64,000 bases of DNA from Patescibacteria group bacterium (GCA_024654525.1 JANLHI010000032.1:129262-193261), one strand, 5' to 3'; positions 49,364-58,165 are shown, counted from the stretch's first letter. Made by a program: numbers and translations. Notes: generated by a model from the sequence alone, not told the origin.

Positions 49364-50029
49364 ATGACAACGTCAATACGAAAGAGTAATTTGCCGGATA
49401 ATAGTATTTGGCGAGGGCGTTCGATGGATGACTATTATGATGAAGAGCTGGTTGCGGCGAACTTTCTGACGGGAAATGGAGTAAGTCGTGCAATTTCTCT
49501 TATTTATGACGACCCGGAATTACGAGGGTTGCCTTGGGATTCTCCTGATGGACTCACATTATTTGTCCCGCATGAGAGTATTGATTTATTGCGCCGCAAA
49601 GGACTCGAATTCACATTGTCCGATTTGAAGGATCAGGAGTTCATTATGGAAAATCCTCCTCAGGCGCGCGTGGAATCAAAAACGCGAGTTACGTTTTTCC
49701 TTCCATCGAAGATGCCTGGCGAGAAGATTGCGATACTTGCGCTCCAACGACATCTCGAAAAACAACATTTAAACAAAGATTTGCGGGTTACCGGATACAC
49801 TCGGAGCAATATTCGTTCGCCGTCACTTCAGGGATCTTGGTATGACGATGGATGGTGTAGAGATTCGGTAATCATGTTTGTTATTGATTATCCCTGCGAA
49901 TCCCATGACCCATCTCTTGATAGGCAACTAAAGCGTTTGCGAAGAGTCGTGCAATTCTTTTATTGGAAAGTAAAAAGACCTCAACGAGCTGTTTGGATTA
50001 TCACCCAAACCGCTAGGTGCTATGTTTAG
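49364..50029 (+). CDS. Hypothetical protein
   Basis: 221 aa with a good Shine-Dalgarno (GAAAGGA). No family is recognised. It has no membrane segment. PWDSPDGLTLFVPHESIDLL lies near 56-75, and a later DGWCRDSVIMFVIDYPC near 165-181. The C-terminus (RRVVQFFYWKVKRPQRAVW) is basic. It is a single-gene unit ending in a clear terminator; the compact layout and strong Shine-Dalgarno suggest a recently gained gene. Confidence 0.6.
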   Translation: MTTSIRKSNLPDNSIWRGRSMDDYYDEELVAANFLTGNGVSRAISLIYDDPELRGLPWDSPDGLTLFVPHESIDLLRRKGLEFTLSDLKDQEFIMENPPQARVESKTRVTFFLPSKMPGEKIAILALQRHLEKQHLNKDLRVTGYTRSNIRSPSLQGSWYDDGWCRDSVIMFVIDYPCESHDPSLDRQLKRLRRVVQFFYWKVKRPQRAVWIITQTARCYV

Positions 50030-50056
50030 TGCTTAATGATGGCGATGTGATGCAAG

Positions 50057-50085
50057 CCGCCCCGAAACAGGAGCGGTCTTTTTTT
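50057..50085 (+). terminator. Intrinsic terminator
   Basis: CCGCCCC and GGAGCGG form a stem (one mismatch) around GAAACA, followed by TCTTTTTTT. Confidence 0.8.
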
Positions 50086-50203
50086 GGAGTAGGATATGGA
50101 TTGCCTTGTTTCTCATAATATATTTTTAAATAATGGCTGACTGTGCGGTATGCGCCGCGAGAATTCTCGAGTTACGCAAGCGTTGGTATGATAGAGTTAC
50201 ACT

Positions 50204-50689
50204 ATGACTCGCGAGGATACCTATTCCGCACTGGTGCGCAAGGAGAGTACACAGGTGTTTCTTTTTACGTCTCCTACGAATTTGCCGTTTAGTTTCGCGT
50301 CCCATCCATGGTTTGTCATCAATACACACGGTGTTCTTTCGCGGTGGGAAGTGCTTTTTAGGAAAACCGATTGGAAAACAAGCTGGGGACATTTGCACAA
50401 GGATTTTTTCCGTCCGTTTCAGGGGATTGAAGTGTTCCCGTATATCGAGGGTTTATTCTGGAATGCAAAGTTGCTAAAAGAAGTGGAGGGAGATGTTGCG
50501 TTGCGGATGGCAGAGTATATTGAAAGTTCTCCTGATATGTATCCATACAACACTCGTTACTTTTTAACCGGTCCGAACAGCAACACTTATACCCAGTGGG
50601 TTCTCAATCATTTTCCCGAGCTGGACGTTACGCTCCCTTGGAATTCTTTCGGAAAAGGATATGCAATAAAAAACTCAATCACATCATGA
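50204..50689 (+). CDS. DUF3750-family protein
   Basis: 161 aa. SFASHPWFVINTHGVLSRWE near 29-48, the PYIEG stretch, LRMAEYIESSPDMYPYNTRY and the ending with GPNSNTYTQWVLNHFPEL near 125-142 are the conserved blocks of DUF3750, a family with a cysteine-peptidase-like look but no proven role. A weak promoter (TATGAT at 50187-50192) precedes it. It overlaps the FAD monooxygenase start by four bases (ATGA). Confidence 0.8.
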   Translation: MTREDTYSALVRKESTQVFLFTSPTNLPFSFASHPWFVINTHGVLSRWEVLFRKTDWKTSWGHLHKDFFRPFQGIEVFPYIEGLFWNAKLLKEVEGDVALRMAEYIESSPDMYPYNTRYFLTGPNSNTYTQWVLNHFPELDVTLPWNSFGKGYAIKNSITS

Positions 50690-51840
50690 AAGTACTTGTC
50701 GTCGGAGGGGGAATAGGGGGACTCGCGGTGGCCGTGCTTCTGGAGCGGCGCGGGATTGACGTGACCCTCGTCGAGCAGGCTCCCGAATTCAGGCATATTG
50801 GTTTCGGGATGACGATTTTTAGCAATGGCCGGAAAGTGCTTCGCGAGCTCGGTCTCGGCGATGAAGTCAGTAGGCACGGCTACAAAGTTCCGTGGATTAT
50901 GAGTGCCGACCCGAACGGGCGCGTTATCGGAGAACGCATCAACTTTAGTTCCGATCTCGCCAAATTCGGAGAGCCATCGGTGACGATAGCGCGCGCGGTG
51001 CTTCATGATGCGCTTGTCAAAAGCCTTTTACGCACCAAGCTTCGTCTCGGAACGAAAATAGAAACATTCAAAAATACGGCGAAGGGCGTTTTAGTGACGT
51101 TGCACAGCGGCGAGAAAGAGGAGTTCGACCTTCTTGTTGCCGCAGACGGGATTCACTCGCATATACGGGAAACGATCTTCGGTCGCGGCGAATCGAAGTT
51201 CTATGGCTGGTCACTCCGCTTTTTCTGGGCTCCGAAGGATGTTCCCGTGTTGCATGGTGCGCTCTGTCTCACTAAGGAAAAAATCACCCTCGCGATCTAC
51301 CCACTTAAGGGCAAAAGTTGCGTGGGCATCTACGAATACAATCCGAAGCGGGACAAACACCAGCCGCTCGATTTGCATGATTTCCTTCCGTACCTCTCGC
51401 GTCACGGATGGACGCATGAGGACATCGCGCAGGTGGAGAAGGAAGCCCGTGAAGGTCATCAATACTACGACCACCTCCGCCACGTTTCGCTCGGCAAATG
51501 GTATAAAAAGCGAGTTGTGCTTCTCGGTGACGCGCGTCATGGATTTTCGCCCATCACCGGCATGGGGGCCTCGATGGCGCTTGAAGACGCATTCGTCCTT
51601 GCCGACGAGCTTGCCAAAGTTGAAAGCACACACCTAGATGTCGCACTCAAGAATTACTCAAGGAGACGAACATTTCATTTAAAAAAAATGGTAGCACTGT
51701 GTAAAATGGGGGAGCGCTTCTTTTTTATCACCAATCGTTTCCAGCGGTGGATACGCAACCTCGTGTCCACTCTGTTTACGCGTCCCATTTTGAGTCAAAT
51801 CAAGAAAAAATTGGAAGAAGTCGTGAATACTCCTCTGTAA
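50686..51840 (+). CDS. FAD-dependent monooxygenase (PHBH/UbiH family)
   Basis: 384 aa from ATG 50686. VLVVGGGIGGLAVAVLLERRG near 3-23 is the FAD-binding G-x-G-x2-G; LLVAADGIHSHIRETIFG near 148-165 the DG motif; and VLLGDARHGFSPITGMGASM near 279-298 the second FAD site (GD). Members hydroxylate aromatic or polyene compounds with NAD(P)H and oxygen. In an anaerobic-looking lineage this is unexpected. It is coupled to the DUF3750 gene, and its first bases exist as a truncated copy at 49033. Confidence 0.88.
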   Translation: MKVLVVGGGIGGLAVAVLLERRGIDVTLVEQAPEFRHIGFGMTIFSNGRKVLRELGLGDEVSRHGYKVPWIMSADPNGRVIGERINFSSDLAKFGEPSVTIARAVLHDALVKSLLRTKLRLGTKIETFKNTAKGVLVTLHSGEKEEFDLLVAADGIHSHIRETIFGRGESKFYGWSLRFFWAPKDVPVLHGALCLTKEKITLAIYPLKGKSCVGIYEYNPKRDKHQPLDLHDFLPYLSRHGWTHEDIAQVEKEAREGHQYYDHLRHVSLGKWYKKRVVLLGDARHGFSPITGMGASMALEDAFVLADELAKVESTHLDVALKNYSRRRTFHLKKMVALCKMGERFFFITNRFQRWIRNLVSTLFTRPILSQIKKKLEEVVNTPL

Positions 51841-51890
51841 CAAAACAAGACGTGAACGCCATTATCCCATTATTCATTTTGTAATCATTT

Positions 51891-52286
51891 ATGACCTACG
51901 GAATGCCAAATTTTTTTTATTGCAGAACAGAACCGTGGCGTTTTGAAGATGTGCTTGATTTTATTCGCTCAAACTTTGAAGTAAGGGGAAATTTTGCATT
52001 CCGTGTGGGCAACAAGTCCAATACCGCCGATGAAAACCAACGTGCAGGCTTGGTTGTGGCATACGCGCAACTCATGGACTATACTTTTAATCAAGTGAAG
52101 GCATTATTTTCTGAACATGATCATTTTGCTATTGCCATGCCAGAAACTAGACAAGGACGAAATATCTCGGAATTAAACAAGATTTTTGCGGACTTATTAC
52201 AAAAAGGTAATAGCATGGATGCGAAGATAAATGATTTCCCAGAGTTATTCGATATTCCGAAGGACGTTCTGACCATAAAGGAATAA
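51891..52286 (+). CDS. HopJ-like protein
   Basis: 131 aa. FEDVLDFIRSNFEVRGNFAF, RVGNKSNTADENQRAGLVVA, then QVKALFSEHDHF and PETRQGRNISELNKI follow the HopJ type III effector family (DUF/HopJ) in order. The family is widespread in bacteria without type III secretion, and its role is unclear. It is a separate gene 50 bases after the FAD monooxygenase. Confidence 0.6.
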   Translation: MTYGMPNFFYCRTEPWRFEDVLDFIRSNFEVRGNFAFRVGNKSNTADENQRAGLVVAYAQLMDYTFNQVKALFSEHDHFAIAMPETRQGRNISELNKIFADLLQKGNSMDAKINDFPELFDIPKDVLTIKE

Positions 52287-52303
52287 AATTTATATCCGAG
52301 AAT

Positions 52304-52510
52304 ATGGCATATCCGGTTCCGCTTTGCTTCAGGGATAACGGATACAGTCATTATTTTATCCGAAAAAATGGTGAAATTATTATGACATATGAAAATACAA
52401 ACAATGGCGGCGTCCCTATTTCCTGCTTATCATTATCAAGTTTGAATCTTACTATTTTGTCGATGTATCTATTATTAGTTATGGAATTTAGATATGAAAT
52501 TCAATCTTGA
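52304..52510 (+). CDS. Possible small protein, uncertain
   Basis: 68 aa. Its first half (YPVPLCFRDNGYSHYFIRKN, then GEIIMTYEN) reads like protein, and a hydrophobic C-terminus follows. It overlaps the cupin start by 17 bases. It may be a truncated gene; no family is known. Confidence 0.25.
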   Translation: MAYPVPLCFRDNGYSHYFIRKNGEIIMTYENTNNGGVPISCLSLSSLNLTILSMYLLLVMEFRYEIQS

Positions 52511-52796
52511 TTCCCTATGCAAGACCATCACGAAACCGTGGACTCCGGTAGATGTGGCAGTGTGTGACGACAAAGTTCTGCGAGTTGCATTGTTTGAGGG
52601 AGAATATCATAAACACTCGCATGAGTACGATGAATTTTTTATGGTGCATCGGGGCGCGATTACTATTTGGACGGAGAAGGGGACTATTGAGCTCGAAGAA
52701 GGGGAAGGGTACACGGTTCCCAAGAATACGAAACACAAACCAAGTGCCAAAACGCCCTCATATGTGTTGATGGTTGATTCGGAAGCAGACAAATAA
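52494..52796 (+). CDS. Cupin-domain protein
   Basis: 100 aa, a single small beta barrel. GEYHKHSHEYDEFFMVHRG near 36-54 holds the metal-binding H-x-H-x4-E and GEGYTVPKNTKHKPSAKT the second motif (P and H). Small cupins act as isomerases or regulators of many kinds; nothing here narrows it further. The gene precedes the leftward sigma factor. Confidence 0.85.
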   Translation: MKFNLDSLCKTITKPWTPVDVAVCDDKVLRVALFEGEYHKHSHEYDEFFMVHRGAITIWTEKGTIELEEGEGYTVPKNTKHKPSAKTPSYVLMVDSEADK

Positions 52797-52824
52797 AACT
52801 TCTCAAACTACTATTCAAGGAGTT

Positions 52825-53415
52825 TTATACAGGATTGTATAACAACTTCAGCTTTTCGAGTCCGCGGTGCAGCTGCACGGCAAGTGTGTTTTTTGTTTGT
52901 CCGGTGATGAGAGACATCTCTTTAAGCGACAAATCTTGTGTGTACCGCATGCGCATCACTTTTCTGTATTTCTCGGGCAGGCGTTGCATCAAAAGAAGCC
53001 CGGCTTTTCCATCTAAAATATTAAGAAGGCGCCCCGGGTCTCCCGCGCTTGGTTCGAATCCTTTTTCGAGAAGAACATCGAGCGAGGTGGCGGTGCGTTT
53101 CCGGTATTGGTCGACAATCAAATTGTTAAGGACGTGATAGAGGAACGCTTTCATAAGATCTATTTTTCCGCCTTTCACAAGATACATCCATGTTTTTGTA
53201 AACGTGTCTTGTACCAAATCCCTGCCCATCGCACGGTCGCTCACCTTGAAGAATGCATGCGCATTAAGCCCCTTCTCGTAGTCGTGGTGTGCTTGGGTAA
53301 GTATCCTTTGCCGTTGTGTGTTTTGTTTTGGAGTCATTACGTGTATATGCCGTTCGCGCACCTTTTCCATTACATGGGTATTACCGCAGTATTGTAATAA
53401 CGAGGATTGCTTCAT
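52825..53415 (-). CDS. ECF-type RNA polymerase sigma factor
   Basis: 196 aa; the ATG at 53415 gives a 26-residue extension and a later ATG (MTPKQNTQRQ) fits the usual start. Region 2 has AMGRDLVQDTFTKTWMYLVK and a DQYRKR end; region 4 has LPEKYRKVMRMRYTQDLSLK and TGQTKNTLAVQLHRGLEKLK, a helix-turn-helix. It should redirect RNA polymerase to an unknown set of genes. No anti-sigma gene is next to it. An inverted repeat lies upstream (53442-53456). Confidence 0.88.
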   Translation of the reverse strand: MKQSSLLQYCGNTHVMEKVRERHIHVMTPKQNTQRQRILTQAHHDYEKGLNAHAFFKVSDRAMGRDLVQDTFTKTWMYLVKGGKIDLMKAFLYHVLNNLIVDQYRKRTATSLDVLLEKGFEPSAGDPGRLLNILDGKAGLLLMQRLPEKYRKVMRMRYTQDLSLKEMSLITGQTKNTLAVQLHRGLEKLKLLYNPV

Positions 53416-53441
53416 ATCCCAGCGGTCTATATGTGGCTGGA

Positions 53442-53456
53442 TGTAACGGTATTACA
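53442..53456. promoter_or_regulatory. Inverted repeat upstream of the sigma gene
   Basis: TGTAA-N5-TTACA, 27 bases before the sigma gene start on the leftward strand; a second TTACA follows directly. It may be an operator or part of a self-regulated promoter. Confidence 0.35.
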
Positions 53457-53631
53457 TTACACCGGCATTACGACAATTGTGCGCAGAGGAGGACTGACGA
53501 GAATCTAAAAATACCACGTTTTATGTCTTATGGCAAGGAATGTGTGATGAGAAAAGTGTATGCATTCTTTGTCTTTGGAATCATTCCGCACTTTTGCAAT
53601 AATTCAGGATTTCCGGCGGCATTATTCACAT

Positions 53632-54108
53632 ATGACGCAGAACAACAAAGTGGGTGTACGGAAAAATATAAATGTGTGGAGAGTTTCTAAAATCATGATG
53701 GTTTCGATTGTGCCAATTTTTTTGCTGGGTCTTTTTTGGTACCAAGCGTATGCGCAGTCCTCTGTGCGCCACCCCGATGCATATGTGAAAGAAAGCGCGG
53801 TGTCGGACATACCTTCTCAGAAAAAAACAACAATGTTTGAAATCCACATTGCGAGTAATGGTGCGATGTTTTTACAGGGCGCTCGGGTAATTTCAATTAC
53901 AAGCGATGGTATGCATGTCATTACCGAATGGGATTCGGGGGATTTCACGTGGGGGGTTCAGACTAATTTTTTTACAAAATTTACAACATCAAAAGGTGAG
54001 AAGATGACATCCGAAAGTATACACGTGGGTGATGTGCTCACGGTCAGTGGAAAATTAATCAAAGGAGGAAGTAGCCCGATTATTGCTGCGGATTTTGTGA
54101 GGGAATAG
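53632..54108 (+). CDS. Membrane-anchored DUF5666-like protein
   Basis: 158 aa from ATG 53632. A membrane anchor near 24-40 (MMVSIVPIFLLGLFWYQAYA) is followed by a small beta-barrel region: IHIASNGAMFLQGARVISIT, VQTNFFTKFTT and GDVLTVSGKLIKGG, which fits the OB-like DUF5666 domain common in CPR. The C-terminus faces outward. The start choice is supported by the anchor; upstream codons look less like protein. It ends before a terminator. Confidence 0.6.
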   Translation: MTQNNKVGVRKNINVWRVSKIMMVSIVPIFLLGLFWYQAYAQSSVRHPDAYVKESAVSDIPSQKKTTMFEIHIASNGAMFLQGARVISITSDGMHVITEWDSGDFTWGVQTNFFTKFTTSKGEKMTSESIHVGDVLTVSGKLIKGGSSPIIAADFVRE

Positions 54109-54145
54109 GAAAGTTATTGCATTTGGCATCTCCTCCATTTGCAAT

Positions 54146-54187
54146 CCGCTCGTTAATTGTAATCATTGCAACTCTCGAGCGGCTTTT
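54146..54187 (+). terminator. Intrinsic terminator
   Basis: CCGCTCG (54146-54152) and CGAGCGG (54176-54182), then CTTTTT. An inner TTGTAAT/ATTGCAA stem strengthens it. Confidence 0.85.
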
Positions 54188-54326
54188 TCCCAATGGCAAT
54201 TACCATCCAAATTATCAGGTAATTCCTCAAAAATAAGACCGAATCAACCCCGAGAGCCGCAGTCAAGTTAGGAAAATATGACAATAGAGACTAAGCTGAT
54301 AAGCAGACAGCTATCCAAAGAAAATC

Positions 54327-54710
54327 ATGCAAGCCCCAAAAACAGTATTAATAGTAGAAGATGAGAAAAGTCTCCGCGAGGCCATCGTGGACATTCTCCG
54401 TCTCAAAAATTTTCTGCCTCTTGAGGCGAGAAACGGCAGGGAAGGGTTAGAGCTTGCGTTTTCAAAACACCCAGACCTTATTTTACTTGATCTTATTATG
54501 CCGGAGATGGATGGTATGACTGTGATAAAGAAAATTAGAGAAGACGCTTGGGGAAAAAAAGTCCTCATCATCATTCTTACGAACTTAAGTGCGATCAATG
54601 GACACATGGTAGCCGATGCGATGGCACATAGGCCAACACATTATCTCATCAAGTCGGATTGGAAACTTCATGATATTGTAAGAAAGATTGAGACGATATT
54701 GGCAGCCTAA
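54327..54710 (+). CDS. Single-domain response regulator (CheY-like)
   Basis: 127 aa, receiver domain only. Acidic pocket E11-D12, phosphorylation site D55 (LILLDLIMPEMDG), T85 and K109 (LIKSDW). No output domain. It stands 18 bases before the histidine kinase, so it is the likely phosphate receiver or feedback partner. It signals by protein contact. Confidence 0.92.
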   Translation: MQAPKTVLIVEDEKSLREAIVDILRLKNFLPLEARNGREGLELAFSKHPDLILLDLIMPEMDGMTVIKKIREDAWGKKVLIIILTNLSAINGHMVADAMAHRPTHYLIKSDWKLHDIVRKIETILAA

Positions 54711-54728
54711 TATACTCTTATCTATACT

Positions 54729-56483
54729 ATGAGAAAAAAGACTATTATTTCCGCATCCGATAACATAATCCTCAATCTCAAAGTTTTGGCCGAGGAAAAA
54801 GAAGGCGTCAGACTCAAGCTTGTGGTGACGGCGGCAAAGCTTGCCGCGACCGCCGAGAAGCTTGCCGCGATTGCCAAGAAAAAAGAAGGCGTCAGACTCA
54901 AGCTTGTGGTGACGGCGGCAAAGCTTGCCGCGACCGCCGAGAAGCTCGCTATTACCGCTAAGAAAAGGGAGGGTATTAGAAGGCGCAAACTTGCAGTGAC
55001 GGCGGCAAAGCTTGCCGCGACCGCAGAGAAACTTGCAGTTACCGCCAAAGAGAAAGAGGGTGTCCGACACAGGCTTGCAGTGACGGCGGCAAAGCTTGCC
55101 GCGACCGCCGAGAAGCTTGCGATCACCGCCAAGGAGAAAGAGAACGTTCGACGCAAGCTTACCGTAATCGCCAGTGAGCTCGCCGCGGCCGCCAAAGAGA
55201 AAGAGAGCGTTCGACGCAAGTTGGTAGTGACTGCTAAAGAAAAAGAAATTGTCAGACTTAAGCTGGTGGTCACCGCAGAGAAGCTCAAACGGTCGTATGA
55301 AATGCTCGAGAGGAAAGTTTTTGAACGTACCAAAGACCTTGAAATGGCACGAGCCAAAGAAGAGGCTATTTTACTTTCAATCGGCGACGGACTTCTTGTG
55401 ACCGATGAAAAAGGAAATGTGATTATTATAAATAAAACAGCTGAAAAACTTTTCAGTAAGAACAGTAAAGAAGTTGTGGGGAGAGTTTTTTCTGACGTTA
55501 TCTTCTTAGAAGATGAAAAAGGCGCCAGCATCCCTTCAGAGAAGCATCCCGTAAACGTTGCTCTTGCAACGAGTGCAGCTACTGCTACGGGTCCCACTTA
55601 CTATTGCGTGCGAGAGGATAAGACAAAATTTCCTATGGCGATTATGGCAACGCCCGTCGTGCTTAATGGGAAGGTTATCGGAGCAATCAAAATCTTTCGA
55701 GATATCACCAACGAGCGAGAAATTGATAAAGCAAAGACTGAATTCGTTTCACTTGCCTCACATCAGCTCCGTACACCGCTTTCTGCGGTCAATTGGTACA
55801 CGGAAATGCTTTTGGCGGGAGATGTGGGAGAGTTGAATGAAAAACAAAAAAAGTATTTAGACGAGGTATACCGCAGTAATCAACGGATGGTTGAGTTGGT
55901 GAATGCCCTTTTGGATGTTTCTTCTCTTGAGCTCGGCACATTCGTGATGGAGCCCGAATCAACCGACATAATAAAACTCGCGCAGAGCGTAATAGATGAA
56001 CAAAAACCGCAGATTCATGCGAAGAGAATACATTTTTCTTTTTTATCTAAAAGAAAAGTTTCACCCATGCAAGTCGATCCGAAGCTTCTGCGAATGGTAC
56101 TGCAAAATATTTTATCAAATGCGGTGAAATATACCCCCGGAGGCGGAAAGATACGATTATCAATTTCATTGGTCGATAAAAAGAATATTCTTCTCAAAGT
56201 TTCTGACACAGGCTATGGCATCCCGAATAACCAGCAGGATAAAATATTTACCAAACTTTTCCGGGCGGATAATGTGAGAGACAAAGACACAGATGGAACA
56301 GGTCTCGGGCTTTACATCGCAAAATCAATTGTTGAAAATGCTGGCGGGAAAATTTGGTTTACATCCTCTGGTGAGGTGGCTGGTGTTCGGGCAAGCCGCA
56401 TGGCAGGCGGAGAAGAAAATAATGGCACTACGTTTTATGTATCCCTTCCTTTAGATGCGGCGCAGAGAGAAAGTACCAAATAA
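54729..56483 (+). CDS. Soluble histidine kinase with long repeat coiled coil and PAS domain
   Basis: 584 aa with no membrane segment. Residues 25-190 form a near-continuous coiled coil made of 28-residue repeats (see the 54801 entry). A PAS domain follows at about 212-327 (ILLSIGDGLLVTDEKGNVII). The HisKA H-box SLASHQLRTPLSAVNW has H345; the ATPase N-box is NILSNAVKYTPGGG, with DTGYGIPNNQQDKIF and GTGLGLYIAKSIVE. It signals to the response regulators before and after it. The coiled coil may set the length or act as sensor for a cytoplasmic signal. Confidence 0.92.
   Translation: MRKKTIISASDNIILNLKVLAEEKEGVRLKLVVTAAKLAATAEKLAAIAKKKEGVRLKLVVTAAKLAATAEKLAITAKKREGIRRRKLAVTAAKLAATAEKLAVTAKEKEGVRHRLAVTAAKLAATAEKLAITAKEKENVRRKLTVIASELAAAAKEKESVRRKLVVTAKEKEIVRLKLVVTAEKLKRSYEMLERKVFERTKDLEMARAKEEAILLSIGDGLLVTDEKGNVIIINKTAEKLFSKNSKEVVGRVFSDVIFLEDEKGASIPSEKHPVNVALATSAATATGPTYYCVREDKTKFPMAIMATPVVLNGKVIGAIKIFRDITNEREIDKAKTEFVSLASHQLRTPLSAVNWYTEMLLAGDVGELNEKQKKYLDEVYRSNQRMVELVNALLDVSSLELGTFVMEPESTDIIKLAQSVIDEQKPQIHAKRIHFSFLSKRKVSPMQVDPKLLRMVLQNILSNAVKYTPGGGKIRLSISLVDKKNILLKVSDTGYGIPNNQQDKIFTKLFRADNVRDKDTDGTGLGLYIAKSIVENAGGKIWFTSSGEVAGVRASRMAGGEENNGTTFYVSLPLDAAQRESTK
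54801..55223 (+). repeat. 84-bp tandem repeats in the histidine kinase gene
   Basis: Unit starts at 54801, 54885, 54969, 55056 and 55140; spacing is 84 bases, with one 87. Each unit begins with GAAGGCGTCAGA-like bases and has the core GACGGCGGCAAAGCTTGCCG. The period is 28 residues (four heptads). Confidence 0.9.
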
Positions 56484-56526
56484 AGTTATTAGTATCTCAC
56501 GTAACCACATACTATAAAATCTAAAT

Positions 56527-57033
56527 ATGGCAAAAAAATTAATAAAGGACATTCACATTAAAGGGCAGCTCGCTATGGGGCAAAGGAAAACAATTTTAGT
56601 TATTGAGGACGAGCGGCCCCTACTTGATGCAATAAATGCCAAGCTTGAGAAAAATGGTTTTGGCGTTATTACGGCGCGTAGCGTCGAGCAGACATTTAAT
56701 GCAAAGTTAGAGAAGAAAGGTTTAGGTAGTATCACTGTCCAGAGCATTGAACAAGCTCTTAGATATCTCGAAAGCTTGGAACGAGTTGATGCAATCTGGC
56801 TTGACCACCACCTCTTAGGTAAAGAAGATGGCCTTGATTTTGTGAAAAAATTCAAAGCGAATGGGGGACGATGGAATACCATCCCTATTTTTGTGGTCTC
56901 GAATGCTGCAAGCCCTAACACGGTACGGTCATATATCGATGCGGGCGTTACAAAATACTATGTGAAATCCGACCATCGACTCGATGAAATTATCAAGGAT
57001 ATAAGGTCATTTTTAGACCATCCGGAAAAATAA
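56527..57033 (+). CDS. Response regulator with internal 21-residue duplication
   Basis: 168 aa. The receiver pocket E27-D28, D93 (AIWLDHHLLGKEDG), S125 and K147 (YYVKSDHR) are all present. Residues 37-57 and 58-78 are a tandem duplicate (NAKLEKNGFGVITARSVEQT against NAKLEKKGLGSITVQSIEQA), which doubles helix 1 to strand 2 and may weaken the fold. The DNA copies have drifted, so the duplication is not new. It follows the kinase gene by 43 bases and lacks an output domain. Confidence 0.82.
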   Translation: MAKKLIKDIHIKGQLAMGQRKTILVIEDERPLLDAINAKLEKNGFGVITARSVEQTFNAKLEKKGLGSITVQSIEQALRYLESLERVDAIWLDHHLLGKEDGLDFVKKFKANGGRWNTIPIFVVSNAASPNTVRSYIDAGVTKYYVKSDHRLDEIIKDIRSFLDHPEK

Positions 57034-57235
57034 GCAATACAATTAAAGAATTCGGAGATAATAGAAACACTTCTCATTGAAAAGAGGTTTTTTGGTGTTG
57101 CGAGATGAAAAATATCTTTTTCGAAAGTTGTTTGAAATTTTCACTCGGCTTCTCGTTCGTTGTAACAAGTCCAGTTTCTGAGCGGCTTACTTATTGCAAA
57201 GGTTGAATCAAAATAATTAATCAACCAAAAACAGT

Positions 57236-57535
57236 ATGAAGAAAGAAAACATTGTTACCGGAGTTGTGGTATCGGTTATTATCGTAGCCGGTGGGATATT
57301 CTTATTTTCGAAATATGCGGGGCCGTCGGCGGTGATCCCGGGCATCTCGGGCGCAAATCAAAGCACGCTTGCGGCAGTGCAGGTCAGTCTTACTCCACCT
57401 TCCGAGGATCAGAATGTTCCAAACGAATCCAATCCAACGCCCGATGACGTCGCGAAGATCGCGGAAATAGTGGATGTTTCCACTATCAGTCTTCCTGATG
57501 CGGGGATTCCCCTGGAAGAGGAAAGTGTTCAATAA
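57236..57535 (+). CDS. Small membrane-anchored protein
   Basis: 99 aa. A membrane segment at 7-26 (VTGVVVSVIIVAGGIFLF) and an outward P, S, E-rich, disordered tail. No family is known. It is the first of three small envelope genes in a row. The stretch 57034-57235 before it has no gene, and I saw only AT-rich sequence there. Confidence 0.5.
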   Translation: MKKENIVTGVVVSVIIVAGGIFLFSKYAGPSAVIPGISGANQSTLAAVQVSLTPPSEDQNVPNESNPTPDDVAKIAEIVDVSTISLPDAGIPLEEESVQ

Positions 57536-57553
57536 ACGACGCATATAGAGAAT

Positions 57554-57832
57554 ATGGAAACAGCACTCATGTTTGCGGAAACGGTTTTCTATCTTACGGT
57601 GTCTGTGACAATCATTGTACTCGGCGTGTGGTGTGCTCTTCTTGCGCGTCACTTTATACGTATAGCTCGGGAGCTCGGAGAGTTTTTTCGCAATCTTCAT
57701 GATGTCTCGAGCGAGGTGGGGGAGCGGATACGCGATAGTATCGACAGGATTTCGGACGTGCCGATTCTTTCCTATTTTCTCAAAAAGCATTCCACCGCGC
57801 ATGAAAGGAAAGGTCGGAGTAAGTCGGTTTGA
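57554..57832 (+). CDS. Small membrane protein, DUF948-like
   Basis: 92 aa. One membrane helix (VFYLTVSVTIIVLGVWCALL, 11-30), then an amphipathic helix FFRNLHDVSSEVGERIRDSI. The layout is that of DUF948-type proteins, and those are often next to YtxH genes, as here. The function is unknown. It is 18 bases after the previous gene. Confidence 0.6.
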   Translation: METALMFAETVFYLTVSVTIIVLGVWCALLARHFIRIARELGEFFRNLHDVSSEVGERIRDSIDRISDVPILSYFLKKHSTAHERKGRSKSV

Positions 57833-57847
57833 AAACGAAACAACACT

Positions 57848-58165
57848 ATGAAGAAAAACGGAGAAATGATGTTGGGAGGTGCCCTAGTGGGAGCCGTGCT
57901 TGGCGTTGCGGCGGGAGTGCTTCTTGCGCCGGAGTCGGGAAAGAAGATGAGAAGGGATATCAGAAAACTTTCGGGAGATTTTTATCGCTATCTCGCGCCG
58001 CAGATAAAGAGACTGAAAAAGGTGAGCGAGACACAGTATCACGCGTTTGTGACCGAGGGAGTGAAGAAATATGCCGATGCGAAGAAACTTTCGCTCGCAG
58101 AAGTAAAGATCATCGCTTCGGAAGCGAAACGCTCCTGGGGGCACATGAAGAAAAATCTTAGGTAA
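57848..58165 (+). CDS. YtxH-domain protein
   Basis: 105 aa. The N-terminal LGGALVGAVLGVAAGVLLAP followed by ESGKKMRRDIR is the YtxH signature: a glycine-rich membrane segment and a basic helical region. Often general-stress or envelope proteins. It stands next to the DUF948-like gene (15 bases). Confidence 0.85.
   Translation: MKKNGEMMLGGALVGAVLGVAAGVLLAPESGKKMRRDIRKLSGDFYRYLAPQIKRLKKVSETQYHAFVTEGVKKYADAKKLSLAEVKIIASEAKRSWGHMKKNLR

Noticed and set aside
53547..53690. Short cysteine-rich frame MRKVYAFFVFG...
   Set aside because: Overlaps the DUF5666-like gene start in another frame and shows no family pattern.
54801..55223. Tandem repeats as a CRISPR array
   Set aside because: No spacers; the units are contiguous, in frame, and code for heptads. 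No cas genes are near.
54722..55597. Long minus-strand frame opposite the histidine kinase repeats
   Set aside because: Composition artefact of the repeated coiled-coil DNA; the plus-strand kinase has clear domains.
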